Positions 43,060-52,476 are shown, counted from the stretch's first letter. The stretch: 64,000 nucleotides of DNA from a bacterium 1XD21-70 (GCA_003669055.1 RAYB01000001.1:186001-250000); one strand, 5' to 3'. The notes: generated from the sequence alone by a model not told the origin. A program made the numbers and translations.

Positions 43060-44136
43060 TTATTCAATAACCTCCAAATCCTTTGGATCCCGGTTGAGGC
43101 TCACCGCCCCATCCTTTGTCACCAGCATCAGGTCCTCGATCCGCACCCCCAGTTCGCCCGGCAGGTAAACTCCCGGCTCACAAGAGAAGATCATCCCTTC
43201 CTCCACCACATCCGTATTCACTGCCGACACATCCCCCGCATCATGAACCTCAATCCCGATACAATGCCCCAGCCGGTGGGTAAAATAAGGCCCGTAGCCT
43301 GCCTCGGTGATAATATCCCGGGCAACCTTGTCGATATCACAGAACCGCATCCCCGGCTTCATCACCGCCTGCGCCGCCAAGTTGGCCTTCTTCACCACCT
43401 CATAGACTTCCCGCCCCTTCTCGCTGGCGCTTTTATAGAAAAATGTCCTTGTCATATCCGAGCAATACCCGTTCTTCTTGCACCCCACGTCAAAGAGCAC
43501 GCAATCCCCTTCCTTCAGCACAGTCCCGTCCGGCTTGTGATGCCCGATGGCCGCATTTGCCCCAAAGCTGACCAGCGGTCCGAAGGACGGCCCCTCGGTC
43601 CCCAGTTCCTTATAGATGGCATTCATCCCCGCTGCAACCTCCAGTTCCGTCACGCCCTCTTTGATCAGCCCACGGAACCTGGCCATGGCCGCGTCGTTCA
43701 GTTCGGATGCCAGGATCATCCTCTCCTTCTCTTCCTCATCCTTAATCCGGCGGGCTTTGTCCACACACTCAGAGGCATTCTTATAACCGCTTCCCGCCCC
43801 CAGTTCCATCAATTCCAGCAAAAACTTTGCCGCCATCTTCTTATCAATCCCCAGCACCTTATCATGGTCCGTATACCCGGCAATGATCTCGCACCCCGGA
43901 TCCGTATCGGAGAACCAAACCTTCTCTGCCCCGATATCCCCGTCTACCGTAAACAGTTTATTGACAAACAGCTTATGGTTCCCGTTCTTATTTAAATACA
44001 GGGCAAGCAGACGTTCATTGGGCAGGATCCATCTGCCGGTCAGGTAGTAAACTGACGGCGGGTCACTGACAATCATCTGTTCCAGCCCCTTCTCCTCCAT
44101 ATTTTTCAGTACCCTAGCTACTCTCTCCTCAAACAT
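43060..44136 (-). CDS. M24 family aminopeptidase (Xaa-Pro peptidase type)
   Basis: About 358 residues from the ATG at 44136, with AGGAGG six bases upstream. The N-terminal creatinase-like domain is followed by the pita-bread M24 domain; metal ligands are visible in LFDVGCKKNGYCSDMTR, HRLGHCIGIEVHDAG, SCEPGVYLPGELGVRIED. It removes N-terminal residues next to proline, or cleaves dipeptides. Last gene of the peptide/cysteine locus, separated from the AbgT gene by a terminator hairpin. Confidence 0.9.
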   Translation of the reverse strand: MFEERVARVLKNMEEKGLEQMIVSDPPSVYYLTGRWILPNERLLALYLNKNGNHKLFVNKLFTVDGDIGAEKVWFSDTDPGCEIIAGYTDHDKVLGIDKKMAAKFLLELMELGAGSGYKNASECVDKARRIKDEEEKERMILASELNDAAMARFRGLIKEGVTELEVAAGMNAIYKELGTEGPSFGPLVSFGANAAIGHHKPDGTVLKEGDCVLFDVGCKKNGYCSDMTRTFFYKSASEKGREVYEVVKKANLAAQAVMKPGMRFCDIDKVARDIITEAGYGPYFTHRLGHCIGIEVHDAGDVSAVNTDVVEEGMIFSCEPGVYLPGELGVRIEDLMLVTKDGAVSLNRDPKDLEVIE

Positions 44137-44225
44137 CTCCGTCCTCCTCATATGATTTAAATACACGCCGAAAACAAACAGCAGGCTCCTTAAATATCCC
44201 CATGCGGACAGCCGCAAGAAAAGAA

Positions 44226-44266
44226 GAGGGGGATGGACAATATCCTTTCGTGATGCCATCCCCCTC
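44226..44266 (-). terminator. Terminator after the AbgT gene
   Basis: Perfect 11-bp arms GAGGGGGATGG and CCATCCCCCTC (44226-44236 and 44256-44266), followed on the minus strand by TTCTTTTCTT. It lies between the AbgT transporter gene and the M24 peptidase gene. Confidence 0.75.
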
Positions 44267-44303
44267 CCGCCAAACCCGGGCATGTCTGGGTTTCACTATC
44301 CTG

Positions 44304-45878
44304 TTACCCGATGGTATAGAACACCGGTGCCCCCGGCCCCAGCGGCAGGTTCAGGATCATCCAAAGCGCCAGCATAGCCGCCCAGCTTACCAGAAAAGCC
44401 ATGGAGTACGGCAGCATGGAAGAAACCAAGGTTCCCCATCCCGTATCCTTATCGTACTTCTTCATAACCGTCAATATGTACGGAATCCAGGCAATGACCG
44501 GTGCAATGATATTGGTGGTGCTGTCGCCGATCCGGTACGCCACCTGGGTCAGTTCCGGAGAAAGCCCCATCTTCATGAACATAGGCACAAACACTGGTGC
44601 AAAGATCGCATACTTGGCAGACGCCGAGGCCATGAACAGATTGACAAAGCCGGCAACCAGGATAAAGCACATCATCAGCCCGACCGAATTAATATTCAGG
44701 CTCTGCAAAAATTCCGCGCCCTTAAAGGACAGGATCCGCCCGATATTGGTCTTGCCAAAATAGTTGGTAAACTGTGCCGCCACAAATGCCATGGCAATAA
44801 ACCCGGAAATGGAGGCAATGGATTTGTTAAAGGAAGCCACCACGTCCTTGTCGCTCTTAAAGCTGCCGCAAAGCTTGCCATACACAAAAGAGGGGATAAA
44901 GAACAAGAGCGTAAACAGCGGGATGATCGCATTCATCAGAGTGGACCCTTCGATCAGGCTCCCCGTCTCCGGATTCCTCATAAAGGATCCCTTCGGGATA
45001 CAGCACACCACATATACCGCCGCAATCGCCACAAACACCAAGTTGGCAATCCTAAGAGCCTTCTCTTCCTTATCCGTCAGTTCATTGGAAACCTCTACCA
45101 GAGTGCCGTCCCCGTTCTCCTTGTACGGCCCTAACCTGGGGATGACCACCAGTTCCGTTATCAAGGTTCCCACAATAGTAATCAAAAACGTAGAAGCAAT
45201 CATGAAAAACCAGTTGGACAGGGGCGTCACGTTGTAAGCCGGATCCAGGGTCTGCGCGGCCGCCGTGGAAAAGCCGGACAAGGTTGCATCGGCAGAACCG
45301 ATCAAGAGGTTTGCCGAAAAGCCGCCGGACACACCCGCAAAGCCTGCTGCCACGCCGGCCAGGGGATGCTTCTTATAAGCCTTAAAGATCATGGCCGCCA
45401 GGGGAATAAACACCACATAGCCCGCATTTTCTGCCACATTGGTCATAACCCCGATAAACACCACCATCGGCGTCACCAGCTGGGCCGGGGTAATCTTCAC
45501 CACTTTGTGAATCAGTCCGTTCAGCCAGCCGGAACTCTCTGCCACGCCGATTCCCAGCATGATCACCACCGTAAAGCCCAATGGCGCATAGCCGGTAAAA
45601 TTGGTCACAGCCGATGTCAGCATATACTGCAGCCCCGAGATGCTGAACAGGCTCACCACGCTCACCGTGGTCTCCTCCACTGTACCGCTTCCGGAATTGT
45701 ACATCTCACCAGTGGCGCTCCATCCCATAGCCGCGCCGATTCCGGAGAGCACTACCACAAACACTGCCAGATAGAAAAAAATCGTAAGAGGGGTCGGCAG
45801 CTTGTTTCCCGCCGCCTCGATCATGTCGAGGAAGCGCAGGATAAAGGAACGCTTTGTTGTCTGAGTTTTGTCTTTCAT
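44304..45878 (-). CDS. AbgT family transporter
   Basis: A 524-residue membrane protein of the AbgT family, members of which take up p-aminobenzoyl-glutamate or export sulfonamides. About ten to eleven membrane segments plus re-entrant loops are readable, with family stretches TPLTIFFYLAVFVVV and FVGVMTNVAENAGY-like VFIGVMTNVAENAGYVVF, GGFSANLLIGSADATLSGFS and YRIGDSTTNIIAPV. Placed after the flavoprotein gene with a 139-base gap containing a hairpin. A peptide or acyl-amino-acid substrate would fit the adjacent peptidase. Confidence 0.92.
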   Translation of the reverse strand: MKDKTQTTKRSFILRFLDMIEAAGNKLPTPLTIFFYLAVFVVVLSGIGAAMGWSATGEMYNSGSGTVEETTVSVVSLFSISGLQYMLTSAVTNFTGYAPLGFTVVIMLGIGVAESSGWLNGLIHKVVKITPAQLVTPMVVFIGVMTNVAENAGYVVFIPLAAMIFKAYKKHPLAGVAAGFAGVSGGFSANLLIGSADATLSGFSTAAAQTLDPAYNVTPLSNWFFMIASTFLITIVGTLITELVVIPRLGPYKENGDGTLVEVSNELTDKEEKALRIANLVFVAIAAVYVVCCIPKGSFMRNPETGSLIEGSTLMNAIIPLFTLLFFIPSFVYGKLCGSFKSDKDVVASFNKSIASISGFIAMAFVAAQFTNYFGKTNIGRILSFKGAEFLQSLNINSVGLMMCFILVAGFVNLFMASASAKYAIFAPVFVPMFMKMGLSPELTQVAYRIGDSTTNIIAPVIAWIPYILTVMKKYDKDTGWGTLVSSMLPYSMAFLVSWAAMLALWMILNLPLGPGAPVFYTIG

Positions 45879-45908
45879 ACTTCAAGTTCTCCTTTTAGGT
45901 TTATATTT

Positions 45909-45930
45909 CAGGTAATTGCGACATTACCTG
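45909..45930. other. Small palindromic stem-loop upstream of the AbgT gene
   Basis: CAGGTAAT and ATTACCTG arms around six bases, 30 bases before the AbgT start. Either an operator or an mRNA hairpin; there is no T-run. The adjoining 45958-46016 is a purine-only-like tract (minus sense) rich in AAGCAG and AAGAAG repeats directly after the flavoprotein stop. Confidence 0.45.
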
Positions 45931-46017
45931 GCCTACGTATTTAACCGCTTTTTCTTGCTTGTCCTAACCGTTTTTGCTGCTTCTTGCTTCTTCTTGCTGC
46001 TCCTGCTTCTCCCTCTC

Positions 46018-47373
46018 TTACTTCGCCGTATTCGAGGCGATCAGCGCCGCATCCCATACCCCGGAAAACGGCGGCGAATAGCACAGGTCCATGAATCCCA
46101 TCTCATCCACCGTCAGCCCCGCATAGATGGCGATGGCGTAATAGTTGGCCCTGGGCACCACAATCCCCTGCCCCCAGGCCTCTGCCCCCAGCACCACGCG
46201 TGTTTTGGCATCGTAGACCAGCTTGATATTCAGTTTCTCCGTCCCGTAATAGGAAGCATAGCTGTTGCCGGTTATGGTATTTACCTTAAAATCTATCCCC
46301 GCCGCCAAAGCCTCCTTTTCCGACAGCCCCACCTTGGCCGCATCCATCCCAAACAGACGCAGCGCCGAACTGCCGATCAGCTTAAAGGGCTTTGGCTCTG
46401 CACCGCCTAAGATATCCCCGATAATCCGTCCCTGCTTATTGGCATTGGTCCCCAGGGGCGCATACTGGTACTGGCCTGTAATCGCTGAGCGCATGATGCT
46501 GCAGTCCCCCGCCGCATACACGTCCTTTACACTGGCCTCCATCCGCTCATTGACGCAGATCGCGCCGTTTTTCGCCTTCTTTACGCCCTTAATGAAGTCC
46601 GTGCTCGGCGCAATACCGGCACTGTTGATCAAAACATCCACCGGGATCTCTTCCACTGCCGCCTGCCCGTCCGGCCCCTTTTGCTCTAAGCGGGCTGCCG
46701 TGATGACACCGTCCTTTGCCACCAGTTCCTTCACCATGGTGCCTGTTTGCACCACTACGCCGTTTTTCTCCAGTTCTGCCTCCAGAGCCTCGCTGACCTC
46801 TGTGTCAAAGGCAGGCAGGATGTGCGGCGCCAGTTCCACTACCGTCACATGCTTCCCGTAACGGCGGCAGGCCTCCGACACCTCCAGCCCGATAAACCCA
46901 GCCCCCACAATCACCACATTCTTTGTCTTCTCCTCCAGCAGGGCTGCCTTTACACGGGTACCGTCCGCTACGTTACGGATCTCGTACAGGTTCCCGTATT
47001 CCTTATCAAAGGGCGCAAAATGCCGCACCCCGGCGCCGCTGCCCACAATCAGCCTGTCGTAGCTGTCCGTAAACACCTCACCGCTCTTTAAATCCTTCAC
47101 AGCCACGGTCTTTGCCTCTGTGTCCACCCCGGTCACCTCATGCCAGGTCTTTACCGGAATCCCGCTCTTGGCAAATTCCTCCGCCGTCCGGGCAATCAGT
47201 TCGCTTCCCTGGCGGATATGGTCGGAGATATAAAAGGGAATCCCGCAGGCTCCGTAGGAAACTTCCTCCCCCTTCTCGTACACCACAATCTCCACCTGGT
47301 CCTTCAAAAGCCGTTTCAGCTTGGACGCCGCCGACATCCCCGCCGCTACGCCGCCGATAACCACAACCTTCAC
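46018..47373 (-). CDS. CoA-disulfide reductase-like FAD/NAD(P) oxidoreductase
   Basis: A 451-residue pyridine-nucleotide disulfide reductase with a single active-site cysteine, Cys43, in EVSYGACGIPFYI, exactly the CoADR pattern. FAD loop VVVIGGVAAGMSAASKL, NAD loop VVIVGAGFIGLEVSEA and the second FAD motif VYAAGDCSIM are intact, and a C-terminal dimerisation domain follows. The start overlaps the symporter stop by four bases. In this locus reduction of cystine or a mixed CoA disulfide is the likely task. Confidence 0.88.
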   Translation of the reverse strand: MKVVVIGGVAAGMSAASKLKRLLKDQVEIVVYEKGEEVSYGACGIPFYISDHIRQGSELIARTAEEFAKSGIPVKTWHEVTGVDTEAKTVAVKDLKSGEVFTDSYDRLIVGSGAGVRHFAPFDKEYGNLYEIRNVADGTRVKAALLEEKTKNVVIVGAGFIGLEVSEACRRYGKHVTVVELAPHILPAFDTEVSEALEAELEKNGVVVQTGTMVKELVAKDGVITAARLEQKGPDGQAAVEEIPVDVLINSAGIAPSTDFIKGVKKAKNGAICVNERMEASVKDVYAAGDCSIMRSAITGQYQYAPLGTNANKQGRIIGDILGGAEPKPFKLIGSSALRLFGMDAAKVGLSEKEALAAGIDFKVNTITGNSYASYYGTEKLNIKLVYDAKTRVVLGAEAWGQGIVVPRANYYAIAIYAGLTVDEMGFMDLCYSPPFSGVWDAALIASNTAK

Positions 47374-48719
47374 TTCCTCACCTTCCTCTCTACAAATATT
47401 GCGTTAGCCATACAGCCGGTTACATTAATCAGGGTCCTGGGCACATCCCCAATCGGGTCAACCGCAATCATGGCTCCCAGCCCCGGCACCGCATCTGCCA
47501 TGCCGGTCCCCAAAACCGCTGCAAACTCCGCCATGGTAGCCGTACCCGGAACATCCGTGATTCCATAGGACATCAAGACAATCACCACCACCAGCAAAAG
47601 AACCAGCCCCGGCGTCATCACCACGCCGGACATCCCTGCGGCAAACACTGCCGCCATCGCAGGGAACAGCGCCCCGCAGCCCTGCATCCCGGAAGAAATC
47701 GCATACGCAGACACCAAATCCGTCACCTCCCGGTTAAGCCCCAGACCTTCCGCGAGCGCCTTCTGCGCCTCCGGCAGGCATGCCGAACCCGAACGGGTCT
47801 TTAAGGCTTTCACCATCGCCGCCTTCCCTGCCTTCAAAAATGACACCGGCCCCACACCGGAGATGCCGGATAACACCAGCTGCACCGCCAGCATCAGCGC
47901 CGCCCCCAGGCAGAGCACCAACAGCATTTTTGCCAGCATGGCAATCACCATCACCCCATGCCGAATCGTCAGGGAAGCCATGATCGCCGCCGCCCCCATG
48001 GGTTTGTAGGCAATGATCGTCTTGCATACGCTGGTTCCCACCGAAAATGCCCCTTCCGTAAGGTCAAACACCGGTTTCACCGTATCCATGTATTTCCCCG
48101 ACATCCTCCGCGCCGCGATTCCCACATAAATGCCAAATACAAAGATTCCGATCACATTCGCCGCCAGCAGATCCCAGCCCAGCCCGGCCGGAACCACGCC
48201 CAGGATCAGTTCCACAATCCCCCCGCCGTTTTCCACGCTCCAGGTAAATACCTCTGCCTCCTCACCCGGCATCACGCCGACCTTAAATGCCAGCCCCAGG
48301 CACGCCGCAATCAAAGCACTTATTGCCACCATCCCGGTATTGACCCGTTTCTTCCAGCGGGTCAGGGGCGATACCTGTTTCTCCGCCGGTGTGCGAAGCA
48401 CCAGCCGGACAGAAGCCAAAAACACCATCGGCAGGATCAGGCACACAAACAGGGACAAATATCCCCGTGCCACCAGCCAAAACCAGGAATTCAAACTCTC
48501 CAGGACCGGCTCCCGGTCCGTCTGGCTATATCCCCAGGCTGCCAGCCCGAACAGCGTCCCTGCCCCGCTTCCGATCAGTACCCGCATAGCAAAGCTGAAT
48601 TTTTTCTTCGGCAGACGGGAAATCTCCACCAGCATGGCGAAAAACAGTGCCACGCCGATCAGGCACTCCCCATGCCCCCCGGCTATATTCAAAAGCTTGA
48701 GAATATCGTTTCCATCCAT
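47370..48719 (-). CDS. Dicarboxylate/amino acid:cation symporter, cystine-transporter-like
   Basis: About 449 residues from the ATG at 48719 (MDGNDILKLL), with AGGAGG twelve bases upstream; TTG and GTG starts further upstream would overlap the desulfidase gene. The DAACS core is visible in the C-terminal half: SYGITDVPGTATMAEFAAVL (HP2) and DPIGDVPRTLINVTGCMANA (TM8 with the NVTG substrate motif). TcyP-type members bring in cystine. Neighbours (cysteine desulfidase, disulfide reductase) support a cystine substrate, which remains inference. Confidence 0.85.
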   Translation of the reverse strand: MDGNDILKLLNIAGGHGECLIGVALFFAMLVEISRLPKKKFSFAMRVLIGSGAGTLFGLAAWGYSQTDREPVLESLNSWFWLVARGYLSLFVCLILPMVFLASVRLVLRTPAEKQVSPLTRWKKRVNTGMVAISALIAACLGLAFKVGVMPGEEAEVFTWSVENGGGIVELILGVVPAGLGWDLLAANVIGIFVFGIYVGIAARRMSGKYMDTVKPVFDLTEGAFSVGTSVCKTIIAYKPMGAAAIMASLTIRHGVMVIAMLAKMLLVLCLGAALMLAVQLVLSGISGVGPVSFLKAGKAAMVKALKTRSGSACLPEAQKALAEGLGLNREVTDLVSAYAISSGMQGCGALFPAMAAVFAAGMSGVVMTPGLVLLLVVVIVLMSYGITDVPGTATMAEFAAVLGTGMADAVPGLGAMIAVDPIGDVPRTLINVTGCMANAIFVERKVRK

Positions 48720-48775
48720 CGCTGTCTTAATCCTCCTCTTCCACAAAGCTATCCGGCCGCCAGGCAGTCCGTACA

Positions 48776-50056
48776 CTAGCAATCCGTCATAATCTGGATA
48801 ATCTCCTTATCCGTCTCCTTCATGCCTTCCTTGCCCAGGCGTCCTACATTGCGGATCGTATTCTCCACACCCTTGGAGATAATCCCGTCCCCGCCCCGGA
48901 ACTGCTGCCCGTTGACGTACATCTGATATCCCAGGATCCCCGCATCTACCGCCGCCGCAATCTTCCCGGCGCAGGAGGGCTTTGCCCCATCACAGATGAT
49001 CCCCGAAACAATCGCCAGCGCATTGACCAATGTATGGGCAACCGTGGCATAATCCCCGCCTAAGAGGTAAGCAATCCCGCACCCGGCGCCGCATCCGGCG
49101 CTGACCGCGCCGCAGTAGGCCGACAGCCGCCCGATTCCCGTCTTCTGGTGGATCGTCACCAGGTTAGAAAGCACCAGCGCCCGGTAGAGTTCTTCCTCCG
49201 GGGATTTCAGTTCCATGGCATACTCAATCACCGGCAGGGATGCCGTCATCCCCTGGTTCCCGCTTCCGGAATTGATGATCACCGGCATCTCGCAGCCGCT
49301 CATCCTGGCATCCGACCCGGCCGCTGCCGCTGCCCTCGCACGCACCCGGATGTCATCCCCATATGCTTTTATGAGCACGCTTCCGATATTGGCGCCCCAG
49401 TCATGCTCCAGCCCTTCCTTGGAGATGGCACTGTTGTACTCGATCTGGCGTCCAATCAGTTCCTTTACGTCCTCTAACTCCACGGTCTTTGCAAAGTCAT
49501 AGATATCCTTCACATTCAAAAGGCTCCTGTCTGCCATCTGCGCCTCTTCTGTAGCCATGACCCCCATCTCGTATAGCTTTTCCCCATCCTTCTCGATCAA
49601 TACAATATTCGTGTGGTAATTGGCTATCCTCACCTTGGCATACGAGCCGTCCCCATACAGGGTCACAACCATATCCAAAAGTTCATCCGTCTCCATGGCC
49701 TTTACCTGGATCGGGGTCTTCTCCATATACTCCTTGATCTGGATCTTCTGCTCTTTGGTCACCCCGGCGATCACCTCTAAAACCCGACCCGCATCCCCTG
49801 CCACCACCCCGGCGGCGGCAGCGGCCTCGATCCCTTTCAGCCCGCCGGTATTCGGCACAATCACACTCTTGACATTTTTCACAATGTTGCCGCTGGCCTC
49901 CACCTCGCAGCGCTCCGGCAGCATCCCCAGCACTTCCCTGGCTTTTGCCGCACAGTACGCCAATGCAATGGGCTCTGTACACCCCATGGCAGGAACCAGT
50001 TCTTCCTTCAGGATCTGTACATAAGTCTGATACTGGATGCTTGAACGTTCCATCAC
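48776..50056 (-). CDS. L-cysteine desulfidase / CyuA (YhaM, UPF0597) family
   Basis: A 426-residue Fe-S lyase of the serine-dehydratase-alpha-like fold. The conserved MGCTEPIALAYC at residues 24-35 and the cysteine-rich C-terminal half (SAYCGAVSAGCGAGCGIAY, SGIICDGAKPSCAGKIAAAV), which holds the probable cluster ligands, are intact. CyuA degrades cysteine to pyruvate, ammonia and sulfide. First structural gene of the locus, 178 bases after the YheO-type regulator. Confidence 0.9.
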   Translation of the reverse strand: MMERSSIQYQTYVQILKEELVPAMGCTEPIALAYCAAKAREVLGMLPERCEVEASGNIVKNVKSVIVPNTGGLKGIEAAAAAGVVAGDAGRVLEVIAGVTKEQKIQIKEYMEKTPIQVKAMETDELLDMVVTLYGDGSYAKVRIANYHTNIVLIEKDGEKLYEMGVMATEEAQMADRSLLNVKDIYDFAKTVELEDVKELIGRQIEYNSAISKEGLEHDWGANIGSVLIKAYGDDIRVRARAAAAAGSDARMSGCEMPVIINSGSGNQGMTASLPVIEYAMELKSPEEELYRALVLSNLVTIHQKTGIGRLSAYCGAVSAGCGAGCGIAYLLGGDYATVAHTLVNALAIVSGIICDGAKPSCAGKIAAAVDAGILGYQMYVNGQQFRGGDGIISKGVENTIRNVGRLGKEGMKETDKEIIQIMTDC

Positions 50057-50234
50057 CTGTCCTCCTATTCAATTCATGTTTTGTTTATGGGAAATTTATT
50101 GAATATTTATAATTAGAATATAGTACTTTGAAGCGATTTTGTCAATCATTATGATAATTTTTTTTTACAATAATAAAAATATAACGCAGCCCTGGAGGAA
50201 GGAGCGCCCTCCTGCCCCTTCCTTATGCCCCCTG

Positions 50235-50900
50235 TCACAGCTTCCTCTGTATCTTCGCCAGATACCGGTACACACTGGCCTCCGAGCAATAGAGGTACTC
50301 TGCCACCTGGCTCACCGCCCCCTTGATCTGGAACAGCCCCGCCTGGTTTAACCCTTCCACGATCTGGATCCGGTCCTCCTGGGTCAGCCTCTCCCGCACA
50401 ATGGCATCGCTAGAGCCCACCACCTGCACCACTGCTTTGCTCATCATGTCTCCCGTCACATCCGCCGAAAAATTTTCGACCGGCCCCTCGCAGACCACGC
50501 CCTCCGTATCTAAGCCATGGATCAGCCCGATCCCGCTCAGGGCACGGATCGTGTTCATCACCTGCTCATAAGGCCCCATATCGATATTGATGCAAAGCTG
50601 CCCGATCAGTTCCCCTTCCTCCCGGATAAAAAAGGTGGAAGAACGCAGGTTCTTATTGGGAGCCGCCTTGCCCACATAGTTCACCACATAATCCTTCTCC
50701 TTCCACTCCTCATTGGCCAGCACAGACAAGGTAAAGTCCGTAATCGGCGCCCCGACTGTCCGCCCGCTCACATGGCCATTGGCAATGGCAATAATATCAT
50801 GGTTCGGCTTCCTGCAGTCCCGCAGCACCACTTCCCCGTGCTCGCCCAGGACCTGCCCCAGAAAATCCACCAGTTTCTTGTAATAATCAAGCGTATCCAA
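50235..50900 (-). CDS. YheO-type PAS/HTH transcriptional regulator
   Basis: About 221 residues. The N-terminal YheO PAS-like domain (LGQVLGEHGEVVLRDC, IIAIANGHVSGRTVGAPIT) senses a small ligand and the C-terminal HTH (LFQIKGAVSQVAEYLYCSEASVYRYL) binds DNA. I favour a TTG start at 50900 preceded by GGGGAGAAGG; an ATG at 50936 has no good site. It lies immediately upstream of the CyuA gene in the same direction and is its probable regulator, with cysteine or a derivative as signal. Confidence 0.85.
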   Translation of the reverse strand: MDTLDYYKKLVDFLGQVLGEHGEVVLRDCRKPNHDIIAIANGHVSGRTVGAPITDFTLSVLANEEWKEKDYVVNYVGKAAPNKNLRSSTFFIREEGELIGQLCINIDMGPYEQVMNTIRALSGIGLIHGLDTEGVVCEGPVENFSADVTGDMMSKAVVQVVGSSDAIVRERLTQEDRIQIVEGLNQAGLFQIKGAVSQVAEYLYCSEASVYRYLAKIQRKL

Positions 50901-50986
50901 AATCCTTCTCCCCTTCTGTTTCCTGCATTGCTGCATGTTCTTTAAAAGCTACAAAATATTATAGCAGAAGCCGTCATTTTGCACAA

Positions 50987-51679
50987 CTACTCAAAATACA
51001 CCGCCCCTGCATAAATCCGCTCCTTTACATACTCATCCAAATCCAGCAATGCCTGTCCGCCCCAGGTGGACACTCGAAGCTTCACCGCCCCGCCGTCCGC
51101 CGCCACCCCCGTCACTGTCACCCAGTGAAGCGAAATGTCCTGCTTATAGCTGCCCCTGCCGGGAAGCACCACCTCCACCTGCTTAAGCTTATGCGTGCCC
51201 ACCAGCATTGCCACCGGCTTGTCCTTTTGAAGCCCTTCCCATACATACCGCAGCACATTCTCCCGGCTGAAACCCCAGCCCCGCCATACTGCCTGCAATT
51301 TCACCCCCCGCTCCCTCGCAAAGCGCTCCATGCCTCCTGCCAGGCGGCTGACCGGCCAGATTCCCAGGGGGAACCGCCCCACACGAAACGGCCTTACGTA
51401 CCCGTATAAGTCCACCATATGAGCCAGGAAATTGGCCTTCCTGCAATCCGGATAAGGATAAAGCCCTTCATATGCCGGGCTGCCCTGCGCCAGATAGGCC
51501 GCAATATTGGCCAGTGCCACCGTCCCGCAGGCTCCCTGCCTGGCCGCATGGCTCTGCCATCCACGCCCCTCCCAGGCAAACCATGCCTGGTTCCCGCCGT
51601 AATGCTGCCCGTCCTCCCCGGCAATCCGCACAAAAGATTCCGCCCTCCGCAGACATACGGCATCATTCCCGTCAGGCAA
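50987..51679 (-). CDS. Papain-like (C39-like) cysteine-protease fold protein
   Basis: About 230 residues, no signal peptide. GACGTVALANIAAYL places a Cys in the C39/BtrH position, and SLHWVTVTGVA and STWGGQALLDLDEYV place His and Asp or Asn, so a catalytic triad is possible. No ATG is available early; a TTG at 51679, nine bases after AAGGAGG inside the end of glpP, is the likely start. It is thus coupled to glpP and is the last gene of that run. Substrate unknown; not reported to me as part of glycerol metabolism. Confidence 0.7.
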   Translation of the reverse strand: MPDGNDAVCLRRAESFVRIAGEDGQHYGGNQAWFAWEGRGWQSHAARQGACGTVALANIAAYLAQGSPAYEGLYPYPDCRKANFLAHMVDLYGYVRPFRVGRFPLGIWPVSRLAGGMERFARERGVKLQAVWRGWGFSRENVLRYVWEGLQKDKPVAMLVGTHKLKQVEVVLPGRGSYKQDISLHWVTVTGVAADGGAVKLRVSTWGGQALLDLDEYVKERIYAGAVYFE

Positions 51680-52232
51680 ACCACAGATCCTCCTTGGTGG
51701 TGGAGATGGCATCCGCCCCGGCGGCAAAGGCGGCCATGATATCCTTTTTGTCCGAAATCAGCCCCCCGGCAATGATCGGGATATCCGTATAGCCACGGAT
51801 CTCCTTTAATACCTTGGGGATAATCCCCGGCATCACTTCCACCAAATCCGGGTGAAAGATATCGATCTGCTTTTTCATGGTGTTTACTGCCATGGAATCA
51901 ATCATAAACGTCCGCTGCACCCCATATAACCCCAGTTCCAAAGCCCGTTTTACCAAAAGCGGCTTCGTGCTGATAATCCCGTCTGCACTGGTGGCCTGCT
52001 TGATAAAATCCACCGCCACCTCCTTGGCACTCAGCCCTGCCATCAAATCCACATGGACAATCGCCACCTTCCCGTGTTCCTGAATCTGCCGGACAATCCC
52101 TCCGATATTGCAGATATTCCCATACAGGATAAACACCACCTGGCATTCAGAATCAAAACAGCGCTGCAGCCCCTTATCGTCCTTCACCGCTGCAATCACA
52201 GGCGATGTCTCCAGCAACTCGATTGCTTTCAT
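51672..52232 (-). CDS. glpP: Glycerol-3-phosphate responsive antiterminator
   Basis: A 186-residue GlpP from the ATG at 52232 (MKAIELLETSPV), with AAGGGGG upstream. It has a TIM-barrel-like shape (VAIVHVDLMAGLSAKEVAVDFI, ADGIISTKPLLVKRALELG, DIPIIAGGLISDKKDI). With glycerol 3-phosphate bound, it binds leader RNA and prevents termination ahead of glp genes. Two matching leaders in this window are described separately. Confidence 0.92.
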   Translation of the reverse strand: MKAIELLETSPVIAAVKDDKGLQRCFDSECQVVFILYGNICNIGGIVRQIQEHGKVAIVHVDLMAGLSAKEVAVDFIKQATSADGIISTKPLLVKRALELGLYGVQRTFMIDSMAVNTMKKQIDIFHPDLVEVMPGIIPKVLKEIRGYTDIPIIAGGLISDKKDIMAAFAAGADAISTTKEDLWFA

Positions 52233-52476
52233 ATTGGCAATCCCCCTTCCCGCTTCCATAAAGCCCCGTTTTCCTTCTGTCTATTATAAATGAACTTAGC
52301 CAAAAACTCAAGAATCGGCACAGCCCAAGCGCCAAACGCTTTGCACTGTGCCAATCCCTTCTCTGCTTCATTTCATTCTTTTATTCTTCAGCAAGCCGCT
52401 TTCCCTTCGCCGCTTTGCTGTTTTTCTATACCTATCAACCGCTCTCCCGGACTGCCTATATTTTCGGCCGCCTCAA

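Noticed and set aside
43033-43995. 320-codon open frame on the plus strand
   Set aside because: Antisense to the M24 peptidase gene; the translation is Pro, His and Arg rich with no domain.
44202-45134. 310-codon open frame on the plus strand
   Set aside because: Antisense to the AbgT gene; no recognisable protein features and no ribosome site.
47958-48779. 273-codon open frame on the plus strand
   Set aside because: Antisense to the DAACS symporter gene; composition typical of a shadow frame.
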